Shown here piece by piece: positions 1 through 10,659 of a stretch of DNA of 64,000 bases. The notes under the pieces are model-generated. The model saw only the letters and a program-made list of their open reading frames with translations. It had not been told where the DNA came from and did not search any database. This stretch comes from Schistocephalus solidus (taxonomy: Eukaryota; Platyhelminthes; Cestoda; Diphyllobothriidea; Diphyllobothriidae), in contig WEDG01011505.1 of assembly GCA_017591395.1 (NCBI GenBank), forward strand, positions 18,075 to 82,074. Direction: 5' to 3'. A program made the translations under genes and the position numbers. Each line of letters opens with the position of its first letter. Position 1 is the stretch's first letter.

Positions 1-729
1 TGCCACTGTGTTGCCAAGACTTCAATGCGTTGTTATACTTTTTCAATAAAAAATTGCTTTATACATTATCAAATTAGGCTATAATATTTGTTTCAGGGAA
101 TGAGTCAGGATAACATCAATATTACATAAAACGGTATCGTTAAATCGGTAAATATGGCTGTTTCAATATCACTGTCACTAGGGCTCTGGCACGGGACAAC
201 AAAAGCGTTGTGCTGTGAGAAGTGTGTGTATGTTAAAAAAGACGCTTTATGATCCAATTCAATAACGGGAAGATCCCTCGTTTGCGGGCACATACGCAAT
301 AAATAACATCTGTTTGCGAAAATACTAAATTAGCTACAAAACAGATGCCCATTGTGCGCAATAAATGTCATCTACTGATTTCGTGAGATGATAAGTTAAC
401 CCCTAATTGAAATATCGGTTGCTTTCCTTCCCGACTGACCAGTACAAATCCTATTAAACGTATGCTCTTCTTTAATTTTATTTAACATGAAAGCCAGACT
501 TCTGGGTCGCAAGTTTTAGGTCAATGTGAAACCGTACCACTTACATTTTAAAAGGACAGACTTAAGAGACCTCATCAATATAAAAGAAAGTAACGATAGA
601 ACCATCATTACCGAGAACACTGAGTTGCAGTTCATGCGAATGAATCAAATTGCTAAATCTAGGTTTTAAAATTTTTTTAATAATTCAAAAGTGTTATCTC
701 CGCATTTCATCTTTTAAAGTTAAACTCAG
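1..729. other. Intron sequence of the BACE-like gene (inferred)
   Basis: AT-rich. No exon with protease similarity was seen, so the preceding exon must lie left of the window. Confidence 0.5.
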
Positions 730-1013
730 GTCTGACAATTGTGGATACTGGAACTGCGAACATCATGCTGCCATCGGTCGTGTACCGCCGCTTTAAGGAG
801 GAAGTACTGGCACATTTCAATCAGACTGCCAGTGCCTTAAGCCGGTCAGGCAGCGACCTTTTTCGATTTGGAGCCAAGATATGTCAGGATATCGGTGGCG
901 TCGATACACCCTTTCCAGGCGATGTTTATGCGGCCTTTCCGACAGTGGAGTTTGATATTCTCGCACAGACCGGTCCTGACCCTCGGATTCTGCGACTCAG
1001 TCTGTCTTCTCAG
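730..1013 (+). CDS. BACE-like protease, exon with second catalytic Asp
   Basis: The acceptor is ...ACTCAG before 730 and the donor is CAG|GTACGC at 1014. The exon begins with two bases of a split codon and ends in phase 0 at SLSSQ. The reading is open from the acceptor. GTG at 741 codes for the Val of the VDTG motif and is not a start. Confidence 0.82.
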
Positions 1014-3673
1014 GTACGCAGTAATTGGCATTCTTTTATTTGGCTGTGAATAAAAAAAGACTGACGAGCACTTTGGAAGTTTGGTCTTATTGTTCCTTAC
1101 GCGACTCAGCTTAAAGAACATGTCCGAAGCGTTCGTAAGCTAACGTGGATTGTGGCAGTGTTGCAATATCTTACCTATTTGTGAACGTAAAGTCCTTGGA
1201 TTAGGTTGGCGTACTTTTAAACTAGGGCACACACTGAACAGTTGAGAACATACAGTCAATGTGGCAAGTAGGCTTTCGCAAGGCATGGTTTAGGTGTAAG
1301 CTCCAAGCATATTTTATCCTTCTTAGTCTGCAAAAATCAGTACTTAGACTGAAAAAGCTTGTCTTGCATAGCAAAATCGCAATGCATAACATGCTACTTA
1401 GGGTATTTAATCGGAGAAAGTCAATAACTCCGAAGTTCAGGTGGACAGTAACATCACCTTAAAACTTGGTGCGTGGAACAAATAAGGAAAACGGCATTTC
1501 AGCGCAGCAATGCTTTAATTGAAAAAGAGAAGCATGTTCTATCGTGCAATGCAAATGCTCATAAGTTCACTCATTAAAACCGTTTCCTGCCGTCCAAACT
1601 AAGATTCCTTCTCACTGATTAAAAAGCTGGTTTGCCAACACGCATCCAACACACAGTATAGACAGTTACGCAGAGGTCGGGAGGATTTTGCAAATCAATC
1701 AGTTGTTAGGGTGGATGAACGGCGAAATTGGTTTACATATGAAGATGGCAAATCACTTGCGGAGTGCCGTGAAATAACCGGAGGCATGGCAATTTCGCTT
1801 TCTGAAGGAAGTTTCTTCAATTCCAGACTAAAAGCCGGAATAGTATCAGTAAGCCATTCCGCAAATACAGATTGTAATTATTGCACACCAATTTGTAGGA
1901 ATTTAATTTGGTTTATAGATTTTCCAGCGACCGGTATCAATCCATCCCGTTGGTCATACACCCGAAGTGGTTTCCACGATGCCAACTTGTGTGAATAAGC
2001 ATAGATGTTATGCTTGTGTTTCCTTAAAATGTTTTTGTTCATTCCCAAATAGCATTCTAGATAGACTTTAAACGTTATTCCCTATGTGAAGCAATATCTG
2101 CGTTATGTGGGTCGATCCAATGTCGCACGCGCGAATCGAGACTGCTTTACTTTGGCCGTCTTGGAGTCCAAGAACTCGGACCTGGTACTTGGAATGAGTT
2201 TCCTCGAGGGTTTCGAAGTACTCTTCAACAGACGCGACAAGAAGGTTAGTTATCAAACTATACCATACTGCCTCTATAATGACTGTGCCTAAACCGGTAG
2301 AATTGAAGACGTCCAATTAAGCTCATATTATGTTATATGAATGTATGTTTGCTGATTAATATACTAGTACAGTACGTAAAACAAAATGTATGAGTTCGTT
2401 ATATTCTTGAAGCTCGTCCGTTCAATATAATTTGTTGTTATTTTGGCGTTATTGGGTCATTTTGTTTGTTGATGCTTAGAAAAATTTGTGCCCGGAAATA
2501 AACAAAACTATTTTATTTTTTTAATTATAACAGCACCCTAGTACTGATCATGCCAAAACATAGTAAGGCACTTTAAAAAATCTACAATAGACGAACATTT
2601 CACTCTCAATGAAAAAAGAAGATACATATAACTTAGCGACAACTCATTTAAACAACTGCAGTATGCATTGATCATCAAATGATCCGAAGCAACATTTGGT
2701 GTATATGTTGGAGATGCACACCAGGTGCGCATCTGGTCTAACAAGATCGCGCGCAATTTTCAGAAAAAGGTCTCAATGCCTTAAGTTCGGATCAATACAC
2801 TGAGATGCTGAAGGTATTAGGGGGTCCTTTATCATGTCACCGTCCTGTTGTTTTGTATTGTTTTAACTTAAATAAATAAAGCTATTCAAAGTTTGAGAGC
2901 GTGGGGTTTGATGACGGTGGCAACGTAAATAGCCCATCTTTCATTTTGAGGGAAAAACCTGTTACTGACATACCTTTGTCGAAAATTCAAGAGAACGTGT
3001 TGACATACAAGGATCCTCACTTAAATTAATAATTGTTATCAAAGACGTCTTGAATTCAATAAATCGTCAAATTCACATACACCATATTTACCGACGCGTG
3101 GACAGGTCACCTGAGGGCTGCGCTACTTACCCTACTTGCCCGATTACTACAAGAAGGCACATCAAATTAAATAGTTCAAAAACCTGTTGATAAACGGGAT
3201 ACATTGAATTGGAGTTTTCAGATTTATAATGCATCAATTACATATTCCCCTCTTAATTTTTTACTTTTTCCCGCAGTCAGTAATTCGTGCCTCGAATCAC
3301 TTATTGAGCTATCAAGTGACCTTCATGTAATTTATCGTGACCATTTACCTTTTGCTAATTCAAGGTCGGTTTCCGCACCTCCGATTGCGTTTCCTACACC
3401 CAGTACCCTGCTCTTAGAAACTCCCGTGTTGTGGGTGCTTACCAGTGGAACTCAGCGGATGACAAGTCCTCAGCGCCGGAAGATTGCTCACCACTGCTTG
3501 TCTCCGAACAAAGTGCAACCTCTTTAAACGCTTTGGCAATCATTTTAATAGTATTTAGCATCTTTGTTTTCTTCATACTTTGTGGTATATTAGTTTTCTT
3601 CCTCCTTCGGAGAAAAAGCAAATTGGCCCGCGTCGCGAATGTTGATGGCGAAACCAATTCAGTTAGCATTTAG
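730..3673 (+). CDS. BACE-like membrane aspartic protease, C-terminal half (3 exons)
   Basis: Partial pepsin-family (A1) protease; the N-terminal half lies left of the window. Exons are 730-1013, 2092-2244 and 3365-3673 (TAG stop), joined by GT-AG introns in consistent phase, giving about 247 residues. Exon 1 opens with IVDTGTANIMLP, the second catalytic Asp motif, and carries the Cys of the BACE segment C-x3-G-x2-TP. Exon 2 (QYLRYV...RDCFTLAV...GMSFLEGFEVLFNRRDKK) follows the BACE order QQYLRPV...DCYKFAI...GFYVVFDRARKR. Exon 3 continues VGFRTSDC, equivalent to IGFAVSAC, then a Ser-rich stalk, one hydrophobic helix (about LNALAIILIVFSIFVFFILC), a basic RRKSK stop-transfer and a short tail. Secreted or lysosomal pepsins lack such a helix, so BACE is the best family match. 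A type I membrane protease in the secretory or endosomal path is inferred. The substrate is unknown. Confidence 0.82.
1014..2091 (+). other. Intron of BACE-like gene
   Basis: GTACGC...GAAG. No recognisable repeat or exon. An open frame at 1711-1998 has no recognisable similarity and is not flanked by a donor that would keep the protease in phase. Confidence 0.7.
2092..2244 (+). CDS. BACE-like protease, penultimate exon
   Basis: The acceptor is TGTGAAG before 2092 and the donor is AAG|GTTAGT at 2245. The 51 codons are in phase 0 at both ends. They include the second conserved Cys (RDCFTLAV) and the GFEVLFNRRDKK strand found near the end of BACE protease domains. Confidence 0.8.
2245..3364 (+). 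other. Intron of BACE-like gene
   Basis: GTTAGT...CAAG. AT-rich; nothing recognisable. Confidence 0.7.
3365..3673 (+). CDS. BACE-like protease, terminal exon with transmembrane helix
   Basis: The acceptor is AATTCAAG before 3365, in phase 0, and the 102 codons end at TAG 3671-3673. The start VGFRTSDC completes the last beta strand of the protease fold. A transmembrane helix of about 24 residues follows, then RRKSKLARVANVDGE and the C terminus SVSI. An overlapping frame at 3204-3527 is out of register and would stop early after any splice from exon 2. Confidence 0.8.
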   Translation, partial: VGFRTSDCVSYTQYPALRNSRVVGAYQWNSADDKSSAPEDCSPLLVSEQSATSLNALAIILIVFSIFVFFILCGILVFFLLRRKSKLARVANVDGETNSVSI

Positions 3674-4252
3674 TGCACCTGCGCGTTTTCGCTTGCAGTA
3701 CCTAAAGCCAGATGTCTTCTTTTTGTTCCAAATTTCCACTCGAAGTCTTACGTAACTTTTCGCTCCTATCCACTCCTACCCTGTTAACATTCCAAAAAGA
3801 CGACACAACTTAGTTATAATAATTCTAACCTCAACTGTCCCTTACGCAGTTGGTACTGAATGCAAAGATTTATCATCAAATCATACAATGTGAAAGTGGT
3901 TGAAACAAAGTTATTAAACAATGACAAAGCAGCCGTCTTCTTATTGTCTTGTGTGCGTAGTCCAGTCTGGTCAATGTGACCTAAGGGATATATTTTTCTG
4001 TGTATATTCTCGGACAAAAACAATATAGGCGAAGTAGACTGCCGTGCGCCTAATTTTTCTTCAGTTGCATTTTTTTGAACAGAATGTGACCCGCCAGTTC
4101 GACCATCGTTTTCGAAAATTTCCACCGTATGCTCCACAGCATGGTGAATTTCACTGTGGTTGAACACCAAACAAGAACACGACAACTCAAGAGAGGGGCG
4201 GCTCGGATCCCAACTGAGTGGGAAGGCCATAAAGGCCACATTAAGAAGGCGC

Positions 4253-4748
4253 CATTGCAGCCTAACGCGCAGTCTGCTAGTAGTTTATTGCGCACAAATG
4301 CATGCACTGGGCTGACCAAGCCGTCGAAGTTATCCCGTCAGTTGGTAACCTTCCAGGCCATGGCTTTTAGCACACCATGATAGTTTTTAGTGCGTCAGAT
4401 TGCCTAGAGTAAGAAAAAATGCGCTGAGCCGTCGACCTCACTCTCTTCCACCCCCACAATCAGACCACGGTCCGAGCCATTCAGTTGTCTGACGTGGGAG
4501 TGGGTGCATTGGCTGATGGGCCGGTGAACTCGTCTTCGCGAACCCCGGCACGACCTTACACCCTTAACGCACACCCCAGGATTCACTAAACACGGAGATA
4601 TGAAGGAGCCATTACCATCTGAGTCCCAGTCCACTGGTCAGTCACTCAACGCACAAAATACACTGGGCTGACGGCGTTGTCTGGTGTAAGCGCTAGTTTT
4701 GCAGCCTTTCAAGCAGCGGTTTCTAGTAAACAGTGCTATTCTCAGGTA
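4253..4748 (-). repeat. Internal duplication in LINE A 3' UTR
   Basis: A segment of about 130 bp (CATTGCAGCCTGA..CAGTCCACCAGTCAG.. to ..CCTTCCAAGCCA.GGCTT.TAG.A.ACCATGATAG on the + strand) occurs at 4253-4384 and again at 4606-4748. The same pair occurs at 35040-35170 and 35397-35530. The period is about 355 bp in both elements. Confidence 0.7.
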
Positions 4749-4864
4749 TATGATAATGAGGATAATGATGATGGTAAGGGTGTTGTGTATGTATTGGTGG
4801 AGGTATTATTCGTTGGTGTGGCTAAGACTACGGTGGTTTACCGCAGATTATCGTAGAGACGCAT

Positions 4865-5562
4865 GTGACCTTATGGGCCCATGATGTGTGTGAATGTGCG
4901 GAAGTAATGAGGGCAGTAGAGGCGGGCGTGGTAACTGTATATTGGAGCCCCTGGCACTAGTTCACCATACCCTGTGCGATTAATTCGCAGGTGACCAACC
5001 AGACTGATGCGTGGGGTGAAGTTGCGGGCGCAGAATGGGCAGTAGAAATCGAAAGGGGCTGGGAGCTGATGTTTGTGGTAGTGGCGTTGGCAGTGACGGT
5101 TCAAGTGACAGGAGCAGTGGGTGTTCATTGGGTATCGGTGCTGTCGACATTGCAGTGAATTTCGCTGTCATGGACGCACATGAGACCGAATAAGCCCATA
5201 CGGTGAGTAAATGCGCGAGGGCAGGGAGGGCTGTGGATGCGGTGGACTCTGCTTTGGGTTGGTTCTCCAGGCACCGGTTCACCAGTTTATGTGCGATGTA
5301 TTTGAAAGGGATCAACCAAGCCGTTGCGTGAGGTGAATGTGTGGTCACAAGGAGGACAGTTTAGGACCAAGCCCCCATAACTGGTGGTCGTGGTGACAGG
5401 GATCATGATGGTTGTGGTGATGGTGGAGGTAACAGGTGATGAGTATTGGGATGTTGTCGTTAGGATGGTTGGATTGGAGAAATTGGTGCCAGGGGTGACC
5501 TTTGGGGGGGCCAGAAGGTGGGTTGGCAGAAGTTGACGCAGACATTGGAGTTGTCGGATCAT
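4865..5562 (-). pseudogene. LINE A C2H2 zinc-finger tail remnant
   Basis: Degenerate C2H2 units include CPPCDHTFTSRNGLVD..QIHRT, CPFCARNFTPRISLVGHLRI and CPHYFRTFTHIMG, separated by Pro/Thr-rich spacers encoded by ATGGTTGTGGTG-like runs on the + strand (5390-5430). One Cys of the last finger is Tyr. In this family the fingers sit behind the RT and probably bind nucleic acid; that role is inferred. Confidence 0.8.
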
Positions 5563-5569
5563 TGTTTCA

Positions 5570-7560
5570 TTGAGTCAGAAGGTGTCCACCCAGGCCAATT
5601 TGAGCATGAAAGGTGCGCTGATTGCGCGGGCTTGTTGGGAGGGCTTCAACATTTTTGGTGTATGTCCGGGGGATGGTGAATTTCGTATCGCTCTTTTGGC
5701 CTCTGCGGCAGCGATCCGGTTGGCTTCGTAGATTGCTGCTCCTGTCCTAACTGTCCTCATCCAGACCAGTCAGTTCTGAGCGAGGCCCTTGCAATGTGCC
5801 TTGTTGATCTACAGTTGCTTCAAGGTAGTCTTAAGAGTGTCTTTGTAGCGTCTTACTTGACCGCCTTGTCGACGAGAACCCGTGGCGATATCTCCATAGA
5901 AGAGTCGTTTTGGTATTCATCCGTCATCCATTCTCAAAGGGTAGCCGATCCAGCGCAGTTGCAGTGGATTCAGCTTGGCGTAAATGCTGAGGATGCATGC
6001 TCGTTCCAGTACTTCTGTGTCCGGGATCAAGTCTTGTCATCTCAGCTTTAGTATCCTTGGGAGGCAGCTGAGTTTGGAGCTTCCACGTCTGTTTTTGGTA
6101 GATCGTCCAATTTTCCACTCCTTACTGCAGCATTGACAAGATGACAGGCTTTTACTTCTAGAGTTTGGTGCTAAGGTGGAGACTTTGTCGATTCCAGACG
6201 ACGTTCTGCATGCTTCCAAATTTTTGGCTGGCTTTGTTGATCCGGTGGGTGACCTTTTCGTTGATTTCGGGGCTGTGAATGAGATTGCAGCCCAGGTAGG
6301 TGAAGGTATCCGGGGATTTCAGTTGAGTGCCATTGGCACTGATGCGAGCTGCGACGTATGTTGTATTGGGCGATGGCTAATGCATAACCCATTTTTTCCT
6401 TCATGTTGATGGGCAGTCCGAAGTTGGCCAAGTGGCAACGAAGAGGTCTATGCTCCTTTGCATGTCACCTTCTGTCGTTGCATTGAGTGTGCAGTCGTCA
6501 GCGAAGAGACGTTCTTGTATGGTTGCTGTGGATAAACGTGAGTGGGAATACATCCTCTGTTGATGCGGATCCCAGAGCGTTCGTCACAGTATGCGTCCAT
6601 TAGCATGGCAAAACCAAGAGACTGAAGAGTGAAGGCGGGAGGAAGCAACCCTGCTTCACTCCGTTGGCCACTGCGAAGGCGTCTGAGATGGCTCCGTTAT
6701 CCGTGAAGCGCGCCATCATGTCATCATGGAGTTGACGCACCACGTGAGTGAATCGCCCAAGACAGCTGAATTTCTGCATGATCTTCCACAATCCATCGCA
6801 ATTCACTGTGCAAAAAGCTTTCTTTAGATCCATGAAGGTAGTATAGAGATGGGTTCGCATCTCCTGAAACTTTTCGTGTATCTGGCGAGCGGTGAAAATC
6901 AGATCGGTTGTTTCGCGGTGTCTTCGGAAACTACAGTGGCTTTTGGGGAGCAGGCTATGCTGTAGGCGACCATTCACACAATTGAGAATGATATGGGCGA
7001 AGATCATCCCGGCGATGTTGAGCAGCTGGATTCCTTGATGGTTATCGCAGAGTTGGTGGTTCCCCTTCTTCTTGTAGAGATGGATGATGGACGCGTCTTT
7101 GAAATGTTGAGGAATTTGTCATTGGCGCCACATCTCCTTGAAGAGGGCTGTGAGCTGGTGCATCAGTTGGTGGCCGCCATGCTTCTAATTCTCAAAAGAA
7201 ATCCCGTCCGATCCAGGCGCTTTCCCACTGGAGAGTTGCTGCACGGCCCTGATGGTTTCTTGGGTCGGCGTGGGTTCCCACTTCAGGCAGTCAGTCGATG
7301 GCGTCATTGGAGATGTTGGAGGTCCGGTTAAGAACGCTTTGGAAGTGTTCCGCCCAGCGCTTCAGGAATTGCGACGTCTTATTGAGCAGTATGGTTCCGT
7401 CGGCACTGATAAGAGCGGTGATTCCTTTGATGGGATGTCCGTAGGCAGCCTTGGTGTTGGCGAAATAGTTCTTCCATTCTTTGCAGTCCACGTACCCTTG
7501 GATCTCCTCGGCCCTGTCAGTTATCCAGTCATCCTGCATTTCCCGCAACCGTTGCTGTAC
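5570..7560 (-). pseudogene. LINE A reverse transcriptase and C-terminal domain remnant
   Basis: The longest intact piece (7007-6600) reads CSFRRHRETTDLIFTARQIH, YTTFMDLKKAFCTVNCDGLW and VANGVKQGCFLPPSLFSL, which are RT motifs with the usual FD of KAFDTVN changed to FC. A preserved ERLFADDCTLN catalytic box lies at about 6483-6515 in another frame. REMQDDWITDRAEEIQGYVD (7548-7480) is the linker. RTGAAIYEANRIAAAEAKRA at 5755-5690 is the end of the enzyme before the zinc-finger tail. Confidence 0.85.
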
Positions 7561-7745
7561 AAGGCATCAACTTCGGTAGAAGGCTCTCTTGTTTGCAGTG
7601 GTAGGGCGGTAGACGTAGGCCTTGTGCAACCAGTTCTTCTCGGCAAGCAGAGAATGGATGTCTGCGTCATTGTCCTTTAACCAGTCCTGGTGATGCCGAC
7701 GTGCACGGCCACGGACATCCAGAGCGGTAGATAGGACCGTGTCTC

Positions 7746-8700
7746 TCAGTTGGGCCAGCGATTCTCCACGGAGGCATCCTCGTCGGCGACTGGGAGGTTG
7801 ACTAGCCGGTTGACCAGTTCGTTGCTAAAATGGAGATGTTGAGCAGGCACGTTCAGCAAAACAGTATTAAATTTACATGGTGGTTGCTTACCATGAGGTT
7901 TCCTGTCTGGATGCAGACTAAGCCTCATCTTGGAGATGACGAGGCGATGATCCGTCTACCCATCTGCACCTTGGATAACCTTTGTCACTAGCACGTCCTG
8001 TAGGTTTCACCTCTGGACGAGGACATGGTATAGCGGGTGCCAATGTCTCAACCATGGTTCATCCAGGTTGACATCTGCCATATCAGAAAGCACAAGAAGG
8101 CGTTGGTCAGAATCAGGTGTTGCCTTTTACAGGTGCGTAGAAGAAGGCCATTGTCGTTGAAGCCGGTAAGACCGTGGGGCAGAGCACTCCTCTCCACGTG
8201 ACATGGTCTGTCCCGACGTCGGCTTTTTAAGTCACCAAGGACAATCAACTTATCCACCTTCGGCACAGTCACCAGGAGGGTGTGTAGATCCTCGTAGAAT
8301 TTGTTCTTTGCCTCGTCGTAACTCGTCCTTGGGGGGGGGGGGGGGGGGGGGTCAACGAGATAATGATGGGGAAAAATGGTCTCCCCGAAGAGGCCGGCGG
8401 AGACTGATTAGGCGATTATGGATACCCTGCGGCAGACCGGCATACGTCCCACGATGTCGTTCAGGATGGCAAAGGCAACACAAGCGTCGCGTCGCTTTAA
8501 CTTCGGGTAAAGCGGCAGCCACCTCATCTAGCTGACCCTGTTCAGAGAATCGGGTCTCGCTGAGAGCAGCTCGTCCACCTTGTATCGGGCCAGTTCCCGA
8601 GCGATTAGCGCTATCCTCCGTTCCGGTTGGTCGCTCCTCGGATGGTCTAAAATGGATCGAACATTCAGGCTGATAGCTTGAGCAGACTCACTCGAGCAGA
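7746..8700 (-). pseudogene. LINE A endonuclease domain remnant
   Basis: Fragments in shifting frames include ISLNVRSILDHPRSDQPERR...LIARELARYKVD (the N-terminal NVRSLLDNP motif), KVDKLIVLGD, GFNDNGLLLRTC..HLILTNAF, RKPHGKQPPCKFN and AQHLHFSNELVNRL. The usual GDFNARVG motif is degraded to GDLKSRRR. A run of 21 G at 8331-8351 lies inside the domain. It is a nicking endonuclease in living relatives and not functional here. Confidence 0.8.
8331..8351. repeat. Run of 21 G
   Basis: Homopolymer inside the decayed endonuclease of LINE A. It is either a real expansion of a glycine- or proline-type codon run or an assembly artefact. Confidence 0.85.
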
Positions 8701-8740
8701 CCGGGGGTACCCCAGAGGGTGGGGGAGTGGGAGGGGAGTT

Positions 8741-10025
8741 GTTGGTATTATTTAGAGTTTTTCGACCGCATGAATTTACAGTCTACGAGCCACGGTCCGC
8801 TGTAGCTGTCATGAAACACAGCATTTATGTAGGGCACCTTTTCTAGCCCTCTCCCCACGAGGGGGTATGCAGTGCTTTCCCTATAAAAGGCTGCTCAGTT
8901 ATCCCAGGCCGCTAACAAACCCGAGAATATATCAATTTGCATCTGATAATGTGCCCTACAGAGATGTCAACCTGGGAACTAGCTAAATTCAGGATCAACT
9001 GCTTGGTCAACCTGACTTATTATTTGCTTGTCACTTGCAGATTGGCCTAATGAAACCAGGTGGAGTTATTTCAGTCCCTCTTGGGCTTTTTGACATATCC
9101 TTAGGCATAAGCATGTTTTCCCTAAACTGCCGCGGTAAGAAAGCTTTGGCTACGGGAAATTGAAGCTGTCAGCAGTTTGGATTGATTTTTATGGTCCAAT
9201 CCTTTTCTCATATTGTACCACGAGTGTAACTCTCATTTGCATCAACCGAAAAATCGTCAGCACACCCGAGGAGAATTGTTACTGCAGACAGATTAGGTAA
9301 GATATTTAACTATGGTTACTAAAGCCCTTACATTGACGGTAGTTCTCTCATCAATTTCCCTTAATGAGTTGTCAGTAAGGAAATTGCGGAAATAAACTTA
9401 TGTTATCCGTAATGGCAGAACATGGATATATGAACATCTGAAACGAAGTTGGTCTTACACCTATTTCCAGGGCGTTTATTAGTAGGATAAGAATGAATGT
9501 AGGGTTAGAGTTAAAGTAAGAGGAAAGAATGAGGATAAATTAAAATTTAATTTAGGTAAAGAGTTAAGGCGAAGATGCGGGTAAGATTTACGACATGGTA
9601 ACAGTTACCCTTCTTGGAATTTCGCATGAGAGAGCCTGTACTACTGCGGATGGTGTTTTCTGTTCATGTGTTTTATTCTTAAAAAGAGTAGTGATTTGAA
9701 TGGTTTCAGCGAACACTGGCCTTGTAGTTTCACAAATGCCTATTTACATTATGTTTACGGGCACCCTATAGATTCTGACCATTATTAAATCATCTGCATT
9801 TCCCAGTGATATGACATGAGTCAGTTGGTATAACTCTCAAGGCCTCAAGGAGCATTAAGAACAAAAACAAGGACACTAGGATGAATATTTGTGACTTAAA
9901 TTCGGGGCTCATGCAAGGAGAATTCAGCGTTGGGTAATGATTTATGAATTGTTTGAGCCACGGTCAGCTGATCAGATGATCAAAGGAAAAGACTCGTTGA
10001 GTATCCGAAGAATATGTTCATTATT
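8741..10025. other. No gene seen
   Basis: The first 200 bases are GC-richer and may be 5' UTR of LINE A. A weak telomere-like tract lies at 9480-9640. Nothing else was recognised. Confidence 0.5.
9480..9640 (+). repeat. Telomere-like degenerate tract
   Basis: It contains GTAGGGTTAGAGTTAAAGTAAG and GGTAAAGAGTTAAGGCG, then CTTGGAATTTCGCATGAGAG, again like the flank at 13595-13620. The tract is weak. Confidence 0.45.
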
Positions 10026-10440
10026 CTAAGCTTTCAAGCACGTACAGGATTCCGTTGTCAGGGCTAGCAGCAATGGCAGAACAAGGCTACACGTAAATTG
10101 GGTAAGCGCCAAACAATTATCCATGACAAATTTATGGAGATGACTGCGCAGGGATCCGGATACCGATGCCATGTTGATATCTCGATTGGTCGAGTTCCCA
10201 TCTAAGAAGCAGTCTTCAATAACTTCTGAGCTTGTCTTGCTCTCAGCATGGGTGATTAACCTCAGGGCTGCAAAGTTGAACGCAGTGTCTGTGTCGTAGG
10301 GGTGGGCAGTTTCTTGTAATGATTCGTTTCTCCAACGCACAGCAAAATTATATTCATCAATACACGATTCGAGCAAGCATTGTGGCTGACCTGTATAACA
10401 ACAAAGGTAGTCTCCGCATGGTATGCCCTACAGTTTACCG
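10026..10440 (-). mobile_element. Penelope-like element, GIY-YIG C-terminal fragment
   Basis: The - strand frame reads FAVRWRNESLQETAHPYDTD, AFNFAALRLITHAESKTSSE and VIEDCFLDGNSTNRDINMAS. This is the typical tail after GIY-YIG in Penelope-like and related elements (E.H..H.FNF..A.I...A..K..RE.IE.W......INRHIDL). Degraded sequence in the same sense may reach 10640. I rate this as likely but not certain, since no catalytic motif is preserved. Confidence 0.6.
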
Positions 10441-10659
10441 GATCACTCCTTGGAATTTAGCGGAAGCTTGATTTTTATGATCCTCCTTCGCATTCCAGTT
10501 TTGGGACGGTGTACAGTTCCAATACCTAGTACCACCGCAATAAACTATCTCTTCCAAGACGTCCTTAAGGTAAAGCGGGGCGTGCAATAACCGCGGGGGC
10601 TGTTTCTGTTGACGTCCACCACGGTCGAACACGTTAGCATCAGCTCATAAACGCCTACG

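Larger units (their letters stand above)
4090..8740 (-). mobile_element. LINE family A, near full-length dead copy (zinc-finger LINE)
   Basis: Non-LTR retrotransposon related to the flatworm 'craniofacial development protein 2-like' LINEs. On the - strand the order is an AP-type endonuclease (about 8700-7950), linker and RT (7550-6250), a C-terminal domain (6250-5570), a Thr-rich C2H2 zinc-finger tail (5562-4871) and a long 3' UTR (4860-4090). The frame changes many times and is broken by stops, so it is dead. The 3' limit comes from alignment with the copy at 34740-36265. The 5' limit is where recognisable endonuclease ends. No target-site duplication was identified. Confidence 0.85.

Noticed and set aside
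3204..3527. + strand frame as terminal exon of the protease
   Set aside because: It is out of phase with the exon 2 donor; the 3365 acceptor gives the conserved VGF..SDC.
6993..7680. + strand frames of 112 and 142 codons
   Set aside because: Antisense to the RT linker of LINE A.
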